DNA from: Lacipirellula parvula
GTDB taxonomy: Bacteria; Planctomycetota; Planctomycetia; Pirellulales; Lacipirellulaceae
Length of the DNA stretch: 64,000 bases
NCBI RefSeq assembly: GCF_009177095.1
Contig: NZ_AP021861.1
Location: forward strand, 3,764,501 to 3,828,500
Direction of reading: 5' to 3'
Shown: one piece after another, positions 1 to 8,582 of the stretch
How the letters are laid out: every line of letters begins with the position of its first letter
How positions within the stretch are numbered: the first letter of the stretch is position 1
Notes under the pieces: generated by a model
Seen by the model: the letters and a program-made list of their open reading frames with translations, nothing else
Told to the model about the DNA's origin: nothing
Database searches by the model: none
Translations under genes and position numbers: made by a program

Positions 1-478
1 TCGGCGTGCGGCCTTCCATATAGGGGTTGTCTTGGTTCGGGGTGCTCTCAACGAGCAGCTTGCCGCTCTTATCGACGCTCAACCACGACCAGCCGCTGCC
101 GAACCGCGTGATCGCGGCGTTCGTGAGGGCTTCCTTCGTCTTCGCGAAGCCGCCAAGCTCGGCGTTGATCGCGTCGGCCAGGGCGCCGGTCGGCTCGCCG
201 CCGCCGTTCGGGCTGAGGATCAACCAAAACAGCGAGTGGTTGGCGTGACCGCCGCCGTTATTCCGCACGGCGCCGCGAATCTTCTCGGGAATCGAGTTGA
301 TGTTGCGGCAGAGGTCTTCGATCGATTGCTCCGGCACGTCCGAACCGGCGAGCGCTTCGTTCAGCTTGGTGACGTACGTCGCGTGATGGCGATCATGGTG
401 GATCTCCATCGTCAGCGCGTCGATGTGCGGCTCGAGAGCGTTCTTCGGGTAGGGCAACTCGGGAAGCGTGTAAGCCAT
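1..478 (-). CDS. sod: Fe/Mn superoxide dismutase (C-terminus cut by window edge)
   Basis: The enzyme converts superoxide to peroxide and oxygen with an Fe or Mn cofactor. The reading frame starts at an ATG whose product begins [20 protein letters not shown] and runs off the left edge after about 159 residues. Visible family signatures are the first metal-ligand region [13 protein letters not shown], the second ligand region [11 protein letters not shown], and [15 protein letters not shown] just before the edge. The last third, with the DVWEHAYY-type ligands, lies outside the window. Metal preference cannot be decided without it. The gene is transcribed away from the 500-bp repeat-bearing spacer to its right. 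Confidence 0.95.
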   Translation of the reverse strand, partial: MAYTLPELPYPKNALEPHIDALTMEIHHDRHHATYVTKLNEALAGSDVPEQSIEDLCRNINSIPEKIRGAVRNNGGGHANHSLFWLILSPNGGGEPTGALADAINAELGGFAKTKEALTNAAITRFGSGWSWLSVDKSGKLLVESTPNQDNPYMEGRTP

Positions 479-990
479 GACTGTTCTCCCTCGTGTATCG
501 TGACTGCGTCGAAAGCGACGCCCGTTCCGTGCGATCAATCGCCGAAAACAAGCCCCAGTTCATCCGGGGACGGCGAAACGCTCAAGATACCGGAGCGGCT
601 AATGGCTGACAATTGCCGGCCATTAGCCGAGCGACAACTGAGTCAGCAATTAATGTTCTGTTAGGCAGAAGGCCTAGCGACTTGGCCGAATGCTACTCGC
701 GCTAACGTAGCCCCGACAGGGGCGACATGTTGTAGCCGGGGGCGTAAGCCCCCGGACAGCGATGCCGTTACGAGCAGAGCCCCGGCGGGGCGACACCATT
801 CGTGCTGCTTGGAAATCTGTCGCCCATCCGGGGCTTCAAATGACATTGTGCGCGGCAACCGGGGGCTCACGCCCCCGGCTACATCATTCCGCCCTTCGGG
901 GCTATATCATTGCTCAACGTCCGCTAAGCTCCACACCGCTCCACCGGATCCTGAAGGCCTTCGGCCAATGAATGCTCGGCCGCAACCTGC
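479..990. other. Intergenic spacer with a palindromic repeat
   Basis: No convincing gene in either strand. The stretch holds a pair of inverted GC-rich hairpin repeats (about 732-756 and 857-882) and short satellite copies such as GCCCCGACAGGGGCGACA and CCGCCCTTCGGGGC, which together look like one composite repetitive extragenic palindrome of about 200 bp. Confidence 0.6.
732..882. repeat. REP-like palindrome, GTAGCCGGGGGC family, inverted pair
   Basis: Left arm GTAGCCGGGGGCGTAAGCCC (continuing to 756) and right arm at 857-882 are near-perfect inverted copies of each other, and each is itself a hairpin (CCGGGGGC facing GCCCCCGG). Between them lie further GGGGCG/CGCCCC pieces. This arrangement is typical of repetitive extragenic palindromes. 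No REP-associated transposase is present in the window. Confidence 0.75.
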
Positions 991-1326
991 TCAGTTCGCC
1001 ACGCGATCCACGCGGCGCCGACCCGCTTGGTCGAGCAACAGCCGAATCTCGCGCTGCTGCTCGTGCAACAACTCCAGCTGCGCCGAAAGCGACTCCAGCA
1101 ACAAATCGTCCTGCGACTGCGACTCCGTCGCCGTGTGCGAACTGTCGCGGCGGCTTCCGCGCTCCTTGAGCATCGGCATCGACTCGTCGGCAAACGCCGC
1201 GTCGACGGCATGCGGCTGCAGGTCGATGTTCGCGTCGCTGCGCACCGGGCTCGCCATCGGACCGCGCGCCCGGCGCGAACCGACGATGCCTGTTCCCTCA
1301 GCGGTTTCTCGAATTTCTGCACGCAT
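991..1326 (-). CDS. Small hypothetical protein with C-terminal coiled coil
   Basis: Function unknown. About 111 residues: an arginine-rich N-terminal half and a predicted amphipathic helix near the C-terminus (LESLSAQLELLHEQQREIRL) that could form a coiled coil. The ATG at 1326 is preferred because GGGGAG lies 8 nt upstream. A GTG at 1341 would add five residues. The start is about 70 bp downstream of the stop of the GGDEF protein and on the same strand, so the two are probably co-transcribed. The strand choice rests on the Shine-Dalgarno sequence and the helical composition; the opposite-strand frames look like GC shadows. Confidence 0.55.
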   Translation of the reverse strand: MRAEIRETAEGTGIVGSRRARGPMASPVRSDANIDLQPHAVDAAFADESMPMLKERGSRRDSSHTATESQSQDDLLLESLSAQLELLHEQQREIRLLLDQAGRRRVDRVAN

Positions 1327-1396
1327 CTCGCATCTCCCCACGAATTGCCGGCGATGTCCGCCGGACTTATTTGCACGATGACCTCGCCGCGGCCGC

Positions 1397-3721
1397 TTAG
1401 CGCGCCCCGGCCGGCAGCGGACGCGCGTCGGCGTCGACTTCCTTGGCCATCAAGTAAGATTTCAAACTTTGCAGCGCCATCCGCGCCCGTTCCATCTGAT
1501 CGTCCCGGCGACGGTTCCGCCGCTTCTTCGGACGAATCGAAACGTTGATCACGGTCTGAGCGTAGCTCCCCGCTGCGAGGCCGAAGCTGTTGGTCTTCTC
1601 GAGCCGCTCTTCGCTGAACTCCAGCTCCAGGCGATACGCGCTAGGCCGATCGGCCTTCCGCCGATTCTGCCCGACGCGGTCGCTCGAGATTTCAATTTCC
1701 ACGCGGTTATCGCGAATCGAAATAATCTTCGCTTGCTGATCGGTGACAAAGCCGCGCAGCTTCTCGATCGCAATGTCGATTGGCACTTCGGTCGTCAGCT
1801 TCGTTTCAATGAGCGGCGTCGAGCGGAAGAACCCGAAGTCCCACCACTTCTTTTTCGGCGCCTGAAGTTGTTCTTTTTTGCTGCCGAGTTGGACCACTTG
1901 GTTGCGTCCCTGTTCCTTCGCCATCAGCAGCGCGGAGTCCGAACGCCGCAGCAGCGTCTCGGGCGTGTCGCCCGACTGCAGCTGCGCGACGCCGAAGCTG
2001 GAAGTGATCTTCCGCGTGCCGAGGCTGGTGAAGCTCGCTTCCGCGACTCGCTTGCGAATGTTCTCGGCGCGTCCCGCCGCGTCGGCCATTGTGCAGTCGG
2101 CGCACAGCACGGCAAACTCTTCGCCGCCGTACCGCGCGACCAAGTCGCCCGACCGACACGCCTGCGTCAGCACGTTGGCGACCGTGATAATCGCCTCGTC
2201 GCCCGCTTGGTGGCCGAACGTATCGTTGATGCTCTTGAAATGATCGATGTCGGCCATGATCAGGCTGCAGGGGAGGCCTGCCTGTTCATGCGCTTCGATG
2301 AACAACGCCAGCATGCGGTCGAATTCCGCGCGATTGGCGACCTTGGTCATCGGGTCTTTGGTGACTTCCGCATGGAGCGCTTCGCAGCGCTCTTCCAGCG
2401 AAACTTCCGGCTGCGCATCTTGCAGCAGCACGGTCGCCCCGCGCAGGTGTCCGTCGCGGCACACGACCGGAATCGCGTGCAGGTCGATCGCCACATGCTC
2501 GCCTTGACGGCCCAAAATTTCGAGCCGTTGCCGCAATTGGGCATGCGTTGCAATCGCTCGCGCCACGGGGCACGCATCGTCGCGCACCCGCCGGCCGGCC
2601 GTGTTGCACATGTCGAGCAAGCTCGGCGTGAACTGCCGACCTTGCGCCGCCGCACTGCTCACGCCCGTGAGCCGCTCGGCGCCCTTGCTCCACAAGAAAA
2701 TGTTCCGCTGCTCGTCGACGAAAATCACGCCGTCGTGCATCGAGTCGATCAACTGCTGCTCGAACAGCGAGCGATTGTCTTTCACCGCTGCCGGAGCCGC
2801 CGCTGGGGCTGCCGTCGGCGGCAGTTGCGACCACGGCAATTCGGTCTGCCGCTTGCCGAGCTCGTTCAGCCAGCGTCCAGCGACTTGCTGCGTCAGCAAC
2901 TCTTGATCGTGCGACAACAGCTCGATGAACTGGTTGACCAGAATCGGATCGAACTGCGTCCCAGCGCCCACGAACAATTCGTGCAGGGCCGCTTCCCGCG
3001 ACAGCAGTTCGCCGCGCAGCGGGTCGGCCGTCATCTGGTCGAACGCATCGACGATGGCGATCATCCGCGCTTCGAGCGGCAAGTCGTCGCCGCCCACCGG
3101 CGAGGCGCCGCCTAGCCCGTCGAACCGCCGGCCCGCGTAGCGAACCGCGTCGAGCACGCGCTGCGAACTGCAACAGCAAGCGAGGATATGCACCCCCGCC
3201 TCCCAATGCGTTTGCAGCATCGCCTCTTCTTCGGGAGTAAGACCCGTCGTCTTCGTGAGCACGCCGTCGGGGATCGAGACTTTGCCGACGTCGTGCAACA
3301 GCGAAGCCGCTTCGATCGCGTCGCGGGTCTCGTCGTCGAGCCGCTTGTAGAGCGCCCAAGTGCTGCAGCCGAGCGCGACCCGCAAGCTGTGCGACGCCGT
3401 CGGCGGGTGCTTGTGCTGCAGCGCCGCGTACAGGCCGCTGGCGAGTCCCAGCCGCACTTGCACGAGCGAGTTTTGGTGATGATCAATCGGCCGCGAAGGC
3501 GCGGGCGCCGCTGGCACCGGCGTCTTCTTATTGTTGTTACTGGCGCTGCGCGGCGCCGGCTTCGTTTCCGCCGTCGCTTCTTCGAGAGCGCTTAGCAGCG
3601 AGCTGATTTCCGCCACCCGCGACTCAGTCTCCAGCCGCCGCCGCGTCGAAAGGGCGCGCATGTCCGCCGGCGGCGAGTTCGTCGCGTTCGGATCGACAGA
3701 GGAGTGGTCGGTATCGGGCAT
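1397..3721 (-). CDS. HD-type domain / PAS / GGDEF diguanylate cyclase
   Basis: A 774-residue signalling protein that probably makes cyclic di-GMP. Order: a low-complexity N-terminus (~1-95), an HD-type metal-dependent phosphohydrolase-like region with LLHDVGKVSIPDG (~105-290), a PAS domain starting at LIDSMHDGVIFVDEQRNIFL (~325-440), a GGDEF domain with the active YGGEEFAVL signature, and a basic C-terminal domain of about 170 residues I do not recognise. An RSGD motif sits five residues before GGEEF, matching the RxxD inhibitory site, so product feedback is expected. Only HDVGK of the HD-GYP signature is clear, so phosphodiesterase activity is uncertain. No transmembrane segment is evident. 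Confidence 0.88.
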   Translation of the reverse strand: MPDTDHSSVDPNATNSPPADMRALSTRRRLETESRVAEISSLLSALEEATAETKPAPRSASNNNKKTPVPAAPAPSRPIDHHQNSLVQVRLGLASGLYAALQHKHPPTASHSLRVALGCSTWALYKRLDDETRDAIEAASLLHDVGKVSIPDGVLTKTTGLTPEEEAMLQTHWEAGVHILACCCSSQRVLDAVRYAGRRFDGLGGASPVGGDDLPLEARMIAIVDAFDQMTADPLRGELLSREAALHELFVGAGTQFDPILVNQFIELLSHDQELLTQQVAGRWLNELGKRQTELPWSQLPPTAAPAAAPAAVKDNRSLFEQQLIDSMHDGVIFVDEQRNIFLWSKGAERLTGVSSAAAQGRQFTPSLLDMCNTAGRRVRDDACPVARAIATHAQLRQRLEILGRQGEHVAIDLHAIPVVCRDGHLRGATVLLQDAQPEVSLEERCEALHAEVTKDPMTKVANRAEFDRMLALFIEAHEQAGLPCSLIMADIDHFKSINDTFGHQAGDEAIITVANVLTQACRSGDLVARYGGEEFAVLCADCTMADAAGRAENIRKRVAEASFTSLGTRKITSSFGVAQLQSGDTPETLLRRSDSALLMAKEQGRNQVVQLGSKKEQLQAPKKKWWDFGFFRSTPLIETKLTTEVPIDIAIEKLRGFVTDQQAKIISIRDNRVEIEISSDRVGQNRRKADRPSAYRLELEFSEERLEKTNSFGLAAGSYAQTVINVSIRPKKRRNRRRDDQMERARMALQSLKSYLMAKEVDADARPLPAGAR

Positions 3722-4048
3722 AATTACGGTGGGCCGACCTGCTGAGGGTCGGATTGCGCAAAAACTTCACGGTGAGGACCTTCGGCCCGCTTAACCGTAG
3801 GTCACTCGCCCCCACCCGGCAAACTTCGCGGACACACAATTCTTGCGCAATCGCGCACGGCGAGAATGCCCGGCACGGCAGGAAGTGCAAGCGACATGTG
3901 GCGCTGGGGAACACGAACCGTTGCAACCGTCACAACCCGCTCCGCAGCCGCCTTGCCGTCCCCATACGCCCGCCGCTTGTTCCCGCGCACGACGACCGAT
4001 AGGCTGGCAGTTTCACCAGCGACTCGGAATCACGCCTCGGAGACGATC
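3722..4048. other. Divergent intergenic region
   Basis: About 330 bp between the divergently transcribed GGDEF protein and FAH-family hydrolase genes. Promoters for both must lie here, but I see no clear -35/-10 pair and no repeat. Open frames crossing it carry no family signature. Confidence 0.4.
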
Positions 4049-4933
4049 ATGCGGCTTGTAACGTTTGAATCAAATGGAGCGCCGCGGGCCGGCGGACTGC
4101 GCACCGGTTCCACCGGCGTCCTCGAGGTCGTCGACCTGCAAGCCCACGAGCCCTCGCTCCCCGGTTCGATCAAAGAGATCCTCGCCGCCGGCCCCGACGT
4201 GCGGCCGATCGTCGAACGGGCCATCGCCGCCGAGCATTGCACGCCGTTCGATCAGGTGAAGCTGCTCGCCCCGATCCTCGATCCGCAGAAGATCATTTGC
4301 GTCGGCCTCAACTATGCCGACCACGCCGCCGAAACCGGCGCGCAAGCCGGCGACGAACCGGTGATCTTCTGCAAGTTCCCGACGACGCTCCGCGGACCGG
4401 AAGCAGAGATCGAACTGCCGCCCGAATCGAACCAGGTCGACTACGAAGCGGAGCTGGTAGTCGTCATTGGGGCCCGCGCCCATCGCGTCAGCCGCGCCGA
4501 CGCTCTATCCCACGTCGCCGGCTACTGCTGCGGCAACGACGTCTCAGCTCGCGACTGGCAAAAAGGAAAACCGGGCAAGCAGTGGCTCCTCGGCAAGTCG
4601 TTCGACTCGTTCGCGCCGCTCGGCCCCTGGATCGCCACGAGCGACGAGATCGCCGACCCGGGCCAACTCGACATCACGATGCGGCTCAACGGCGAGTTGA
4701 TGCAAGACTCGAACACCCGGCAGCTGATCTTCCCGGTCGACTATCTGGTGAGCTACCTCTCGCACGTCTGCACGCTGCTGCCGGGCGACCTCATCTACAC
4801 CGGCACGCCGTCTGGCGTCGGCTTCGCCCGCGACCCGCAAATCTTCCTGCAACCAGGCGACGTCTGCGAAGTCTCCGTCACCGGCCTCGGCACGCTGCGC
4901 AATAAGGTGCGCATCGAGACCGAGTACCACTAA
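4049..4933 (+). CDS. Fumarylacetoacetate hydrolase (FAH) family protein
   Basis: A 294-residue cytoplasmic enzyme of the FAH superfamily, which hydrolyses, decarboxylates or isomerises acylpyruvate-like substrates with a divalent metal. The N-terminal lobe is short; the catalytic lobe begins at KIICVGLNYADHAAETGA. NQVDYEAELVVVIG carries the E-x-E metal ligands, GYCCGNDVSARDWQ and KSFDSFAPLGPW follow, and the C-terminal signature is GDLIYTGTPSGVGFARDP. The ATG at 4049 has GGAG 6-7 nt upstream. Closest functional labels would be ureidoglycolate lyase or 2-hydroxyhepta-2,4-diene-1,7-dioate isomerase, but these cannot be separated by motifs alone and the neighbours give no pathway. Confidence 0.9.
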   Translation: MRLVTFESNGAPRAGGLRTGSTGVLEVVDLQAHEPSLPGSIKEILAAGPDVRPIVERAIAAEHCTPFDQVKLLAPILDPQKIICVGLNYADHAAETGAQAGDEPVIFCKFPTTLRGPEAEIELPPESNQVDYEAELVVVIGARAHRVSRADALSHVAGYCCGNDVSARDWQKGKPGKQWLLGKSFDSFAPLGPWIATSDEIADPGQLDITMRLNGELMQDSNTRQLIFPVDYLVSYLSHVCTLLPGDLIYTGTPSGVGFARDPQIFLQPGDVCEVSVTGLGTLRNKVRIETEYH

Positions 4934-4975
4934 GCGTGCGAGCGCGACGCATCATCGCAGCGCAACCTTCTTACT

Positions 4976-5063
4976 GAATTTTGTGGCTCCCTCCCCCTGG
5001 AGGGGAGGGCTGGGGAGGGGGGTAGAACCCTGGTACCCGCTGCAATCACCCCTCCCTAACCCG
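4976..5063. repeat. GGGGAGGG-type dispersed repeat, copy 1
   Basis: Begins TGAATTTTGTGGCTCCCTCC and contains a CCCTCCCC/GGGGAGGG palindrome followed by CCCTGGTACCCGCTGC. A copy with only a few differences is at 16864-16972. Both copies lie just beyond the 3' end of a minus-strand gene. Past 5063 this copy diverges and seems to be missing its last part. Confidence 0.75.
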
Positions 5064-5149
5064 GTGCTTCACACGGACTACCGCCTGCGCTCGATCGCCA
5101 CTGGCGATCGTGCTCGTTGCTCCCGTCGAGGGGAGGGGACCACACAATT

Positions 5150-5617
5150 TCATGTGGGTACCGCCCGCAGCGCCCCCGCAAACTTCGCCAGCGCTTCCGC
5201 CGGCTCCAAATTAAAAATCACGCGCCCATCCGTGCCCCACGCGTGCCGACGATACACAAACGTCGCGGTCGCCGAGCGGAGATTGCCGACCGCTTCGACC
5301 TCCTCCATCCCGCCCCCTTCGATCGCCGCGAAGCTGACGGTCGCCGCCACGAGCGCGACAAGTTCCCCTGTCGCCGTATCCACGGCAAACAGCGGCGCTC
5401 CCTGCAACTCGCACCCGGTCCACCGCAACCCGCGCGGCTTGCCGCTTAGTGAAGCCGCTTCCAGAAAGCGCTGCGCCAGCTCAGCCTGTTGACCGCTGAA
5501 CTCCTGCATCGCCATCAAGCGATGTTGCGCGCGCCCGCGCTGAATGAACTTCCACACGACGTAGACGAACGCCGCCCCAACCAGCAACTCGCTGAGATAG
5601 ATAAACAACAGCGTCAT
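5150..5617 (-). CDS. Small membrane-anchored hypothetical protein
   Basis: 155 residues, function unknown. The N-terminus is one transmembrane helix (LLFIYLSELLVGAAFVYVVW) followed by a basic stretch (KFIQRGRAQHR), so the remaining ~125 residues are probably cytoplasmic. That part has alternating hydrophobic strands (ELVALVAATVSF, TATFVYRRHAW, GRVIFNL) suggesting a compact alpha/beta fold. No catalytic motif is visible. It stands alone between two repeat elements. Confidence 0.7.
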   Translation of the reverse strand: MTLLFIYLSELLVGAAFVYVVWKFIQRGRAQHRLMAMQEFSGQQAELAQRFLEAASLSGKPRGLRWTGCELQGAPLFAVDTATGELVALVAATVSFAAIEGGGMEEVEAVGNLRSATATFVYRRHAWGTDGRVIFNLEPAEALAKFAGALRAVPT

Positions 5618-5682
5618 ACCGCCAAGCTCCCCCGCCGAGCCGGCAGCCCTGCCAAATCATCCCCAGTGGCTGCCTTAGCCCC

Positions 5683-5774
5683 TGTGGGAGGCGTCTCCGA
5701 CGCCGATTACGCTCACCACCACGAACGACCACCGGTAGCGCGACGCTGCTTCGGGGTCGGAGACCCCTCCCACA
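5683..5774 (+). repeat. 92-bp palindromic element, copy A
   Basis: Starts TGTGGGAGGCGTCTCCGACG and ends CGGAGACCCCTCCCACA, so its termini are inverted repeats. A second copy in opposite orientation lies at 6353-6443. The two bracket the secreted-protein gene between them. Confidence 0.8.
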
Positions 5775-5807
5775 ACTCTTCCCGCTAGGCGACCGCGACG
5801 AACCGGC

Positions 5808-6290
5808 TTAACGCCACGTCAGGTTGTCGTCTCGCTGCGCCGCCGCCGGCGCCGCCATCTGCTGCGAGAAGCTTGGCTGCATATAACCGACCGGCCCCGC
5901 ACTCGGTGCTGGCGTCGGCGTCGGCGCCACATACGCCGGCCCGTAAGCTCCGCCATACGCGCCATCACCATACCCAGCCGCGCCATTGCAGCCGCAGCCC
6001 GCACCGCCGCTAGCACCGTAGCACCCTATCGGAGCATACGGGGCGGGGCAAGAGAGCCCGCACCCGCCCGGCCACTTTACACGCCGCGGTCCGCTGTTCA
6101 CGCACGCCGCGCCTGGCGTGAAGATCATCGGAGCATGATGCCCCGGGCCATAGCCGTACCCCCACCACTGGGCGCAGGTGCTCGGCAACGGCGGGCACAC
6201 CGGCGTCAGCGCCGCCGCCTCGCCAGCAGCCCCCGCCAGGCCGCAAATCGCCAACAGCCCCGCCGCCAGTTGCATCCGAGTCGACTTCAT
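5808..6290 (-). CDS. Secreted Gly/Cys/Pro-rich protein
   Basis: 160 residues with a signal peptide (MKSTRMQLAAGLLAICGLAG, probable cleavage after EAAA). The mature part is rich in Gly, Pro, Tyr and Cys, with eight or so cysteines (for example PVCPPLPSTCAQWWGYGYG and GGCGLSCPAPYAPIGCYG), which suggests a disulphide-bonded extracellular protein. The C-terminal third is low-complexity Ala/Pro. I recognise no family. The gene is bracketed by two inverted copies of a 92-bp palindromic element. Confidence 0.7.
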   Translation of the reverse strand: MKSTRMQLAAGLLAICGLAGAAGEAAALTPVCPPLPSTCAQWWGYGYGPGHHAPMIFTPGAACVNSGPRRVKWPGGCGLSCPAPYAPIGCYGASGGAGCGCNGAAGYGDGAYGGAYGPAYVAPTPTPAPSAGPVGYMQPSFSQQMAAPAAAQRDDNLTWR

Positions 6291-6352
6291 GGCACGCCCG
6301 ACGGTAATAGAGAGAGCACGACGTTCGCCGTTTCAGCGATGCCGCGGCATTT

Positions 6353-6443
6353 TGTGGGAGGGGTCTCTGACCCCGAAGCGGCTTCGAGCCACCGCGACGC
6401 GCTGCGGTGTTGAGCGGAATCGGCGTCGGAGACGCCTCCCACA
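6353..6443 (-). repeat. 92-bp palindromic element, copy B (inverted relative to copy A)
   Basis: Reads TGTGGGAGGGGTCTCTGACC at its left end and GGCGTCGGAGACGCCTCCCA at its right, matching the reverse complement of 5683-5774 along most of its length, including AATCGGCGTCGGAGACGCC. Confidence 0.8.
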
Positions 6444-6768
6444 GAACTCCGGTGGGCACAGCCTTTCCTCATACCATCGAACCGCCGCCGCTCCCCGCAA
6501 CCGGAAACCAGCGCGTGATAGCGTGACCGTTGCGATCTGCCAGCACGCCGCCAACCCGCAAGGTTTTACTCCTTTACGCACGTAGAACGCGCGCGTCCAA
6601 GTTTTATCGATTCTCCGCCCTGGTGCGGTTATTCGCGTTGTTACGGACGCTCTCAGCACGCCGATAACAGGGGTAGAACCGATTGCTCCGCCCCAGGCCT
6701 TCCCGCGGCTCGGGGCGGAGCTCGGCTGCCCGACGACCCACCGCGCCACCCAGGGCGCCCACAATCCG
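6444..6768. other. Upstream region of the DUF1207 gene
   Basis: About 325 bp with no convincing gene. It separates the divergent secreted-protein and DUF1207 genes and should contain promoters for both. I cannot identify a confident -35/-10 pair. Confidence 0.4.
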
Positions 6769-7944
6769 ATGAAACTCCACCACCCGCTGACGGCAGCGGT
6801 TGCGGCTTGGCTCTGCCTCGCCCCGACCTACTGCCTGGCCGACGCCCCCTCGTCGGCAAGCGCTGCAACCACCGAGGCAACCGCCGCCGCCGACAACGAC
6901 GACGAAGGCTGGTTCGACGGTTGGAAGCCGCGCTTCATCACTGAACGCTTCGGCCGCGGCCGCAAAGAAGCCGCGCCGCCCGACGGCACGATCGTCCTCA
7001 CCGGCGGTCAGGAAGCGTTGCCGCCGCTCGGGCCCGTCAACGAACCAGGCCTCAACGATCCCTACGTCGCCGGCTCGCTCGGCGCCACGAACGGCATGGG
7101 GCAGCCGCTCCCTGCTTACACCGACATCCCCATGCCGCGCGACGGCGGCGGCTACTACTCCGGCACCACCGGGCTCGTCAGCGGCCAGCCCTACACCTGG
7201 CAAGTGATGCCGCAAGGTTTGATCTATCGCTCGTATCTCGCCGGCGAAAAAGAATCTCGCCTCCGCTCCTTCTGGTACGGCGAGCATGGGCGCGCGCTGT
7301 GGGATCTCACCCTCGGCGGCAACGTCGGCCTCATTCGCTACGGCACCAGCGGCACCGCTCGGCCTGAAGGTTGGCAACTCGGCCTCGAAGGCGCCGGCCT
7401 CGTCCGCCTCGACATGGACCAGAACCGCGACGTCGACTCAGACGATTTCCGCGGCGGCGTGCCGATCACTTGGGGCGACTCGGTCCACCAGGTAAAGATC
7501 GCCTACTACCATCTCAGCTCGCACCTCGGCGACGAGTACTTGCTGAAGCACCCAGGCTATCCGCGGCTCAACTACAGTCGCGACTGCATCGTGTGGGGTC
7601 ACTCGATGTACACCACTGAAAACTTCCGCGTCTATGGCGAAGTCGCGTATGCGGTCGCCTACGACGTCGGCAAGCCGTGGGAGTTCCAGCTAGGTTTCGA
7701 CTGGGCGCCCGGCTACGCCACCGGCAAGCATGGCGCCCCGTTCGTCGCGTTCAACGCCCACTTGCGTGAAGAACACAACTTCGGCGGCAACGGCGTCATC
7801 CAAGGCGGCTGGGCGTGGCGCGGCAGTCCGTCGTCCGGCCTGTTCCGCGTCGGCGTGGAATACTTCAACGGCAAGGACGACCAGTTCTCGTTCTACGACG
7901 ACAGCGTCCAAAAAATCGGCGGCGGCATCTGGTACGACTTCTAA
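6769..7944 (+). CDS. DUF1207 family outer-membrane protein
   Basis: 391 residues. A signal peptide (MKLHHPLTAAVAAWLCLAPT, cleavage near YCLADA) is followed by a variable Ala/Pro-rich segment (~25-135) and a conserved domain starting at WQVMPQGLIYRSYLAGEKES. DUF1207 landmarks include ERYNRSRD-like KHPGYPRLNYSRDCIVWG and YHLSSHLGDEYL. The chain ends GGGIWYDF, with a terminal Phe typical of outer-membrane beta-barrel insertion signals. The many alternating aromatic strands support a barrel. Function of the family is unknown. The gene stands alone, with REP-like repeats downstream. Confidence 0.85.
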   Translation: MKLHHPLTAAVAAWLCLAPTYCLADAPSSASAATTEATAAADNDDEGWFDGWKPRFITERFGRGRKEAAPPDGTIVLTGGQEALPPLGPVNEPGLNDPYVAGSLGATNGMGQPLPAYTDIPMPRDGGGYYSGTTGLVSGQPYTWQVMPQGLIYRSYLAGEKESRLRSFWYGEHGRALWDLTLGGNVGLIRYGTSGTARPEGWQLGLEGAGLVRLDMDQNRDVDSDDFRGGVPITWGDSVHQVKIAYYHLSSHLGDEYLLKHPGYPRLNYSRDCIVWGHSMYTTENFRVYGEVAYAVAYDVGKPWEFQLGFDWAPGYATGKHGAPFVAFNAHLREEHNFGGNGVIQGGWAWRGSPSSGLFRVGVEYFNGKDDQFSFYDDSVQKIGGGIWYDF

Positions 7945-8090
7945 AGCATAGAAGCACCGCCATATGAAAGCGAAGCGTCCGCGCCAGCGGAAGCCAGCCC
8001 GCACCATCTCGAACACCCCCTCCGGCCGCGGCAGCGATTCCCCCTCGCTCCGCGGCCTTCTTATTTTCTATTCCGCAACCGCGCCGCCAG

Positions 8091-8120
8091 TAGCCGCGGG
8101 GCAACGCCCCCGCCGGAGCG
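8091..8120 (+). repeat. REP-like repeat TAGCCGCGGGGCAACGCCCC family, copy 1
   Basis: 30-bp hairpin-forming sequence identical to 15021-15050 and with a close variant at 16778-16805. Confidence 0.85.
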
Positions 8121-8182
8121 AACCTCAGTTCGCGTCACCCCCTCGTCAATCCCCAAATATCTGCCGCGCATCCACTTTCCTT

Positions 8183-8208
8183 AGCCCCCGGTTCTTCAAA
8201 CCGGGGGC
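8183..8208 (+). repeat. Hairpin repeat AGCCCCCGGTTCTTCAAACC family, copy 1
   Basis: 26-bp palindrome, CCCCCGGTT facing AACCGGGGG with TCTTCA between. An identical copy lies inside the coding sequence of the following gene at 9269-9294. Variants with the same layout are at 8361-8383 and 8434-8457. Confidence 0.85.
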
Positions 8209-8360
8209 GAACCGCTGCGCCCTTCATCCCGCAGATTGCAAAACCAACGCGCGGCCAAATTTAGTTGTCGAAACTAGGCCACCGATTCTGCTAACGTGAA
8301 CGCCAGTTCACATCGCAACATGCAGCGCCGCGCACGCAGCGCCGCGATTACGGCCAGCGA

Positions 8361-8457
8361 GCCCCCTGGTTTATCCAGGGGGTCGTCCGCAGCGCACCAA
8401 GCACCGCCGACCGCAACGCACCACCAACCGAATCCCCCCCGGACAAGCCGGGGGGCT
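8361..8457. repeat. Two variant hairpin repeats
   Basis: GCCCCCTGGTTTATCCAGGG at 8361 and CCCCCCGGACAAGCCGGGGG at 8434 are short perfect hairpins of the same general design as the repeat at 8183. Confidence 0.7.
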
Positions 8458-8582
8458 CGCCATCACACAATCACGCAGCGCCAAGCGCGCCCCTTACCTA
8501 CTCGCCTAAACACCTACTCACCAACCAAATCAAACGATTCAACAACTTCAGTCGCACATTCCAAACAGAGGAGAACCTTCCC

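Larger units (their letters stand above)
7945..8582. other. Repeat-rich intergenic region
   Basis: About 640 bp with no supported gene. It contains at least four hairpin repeats: 8091-8120, 8183-8208, 8361-8383 and 8434-8457, each a different or variant GC-rich palindrome. A 112-residue open frame across its right half is composed of repeat-derived sequence and is rejected. Confidence 0.6.

Noticed and set aside
1469-3115. Long plus-strand open frame (548 codons) opposite the GGDEF protein
   Set aside because: Product is Arg/His/Gln/Leu-rich with no motif, while the minus strand has clear HD, PAS and GGDEF signatures. It is a high-GC antisense shadow.
6604-7377. Minus-strand open frame of 257 codons overlapping the DUF1207 gene
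   Set aside because: The plus-strand gene has a signal peptide and family motifs through the same region.
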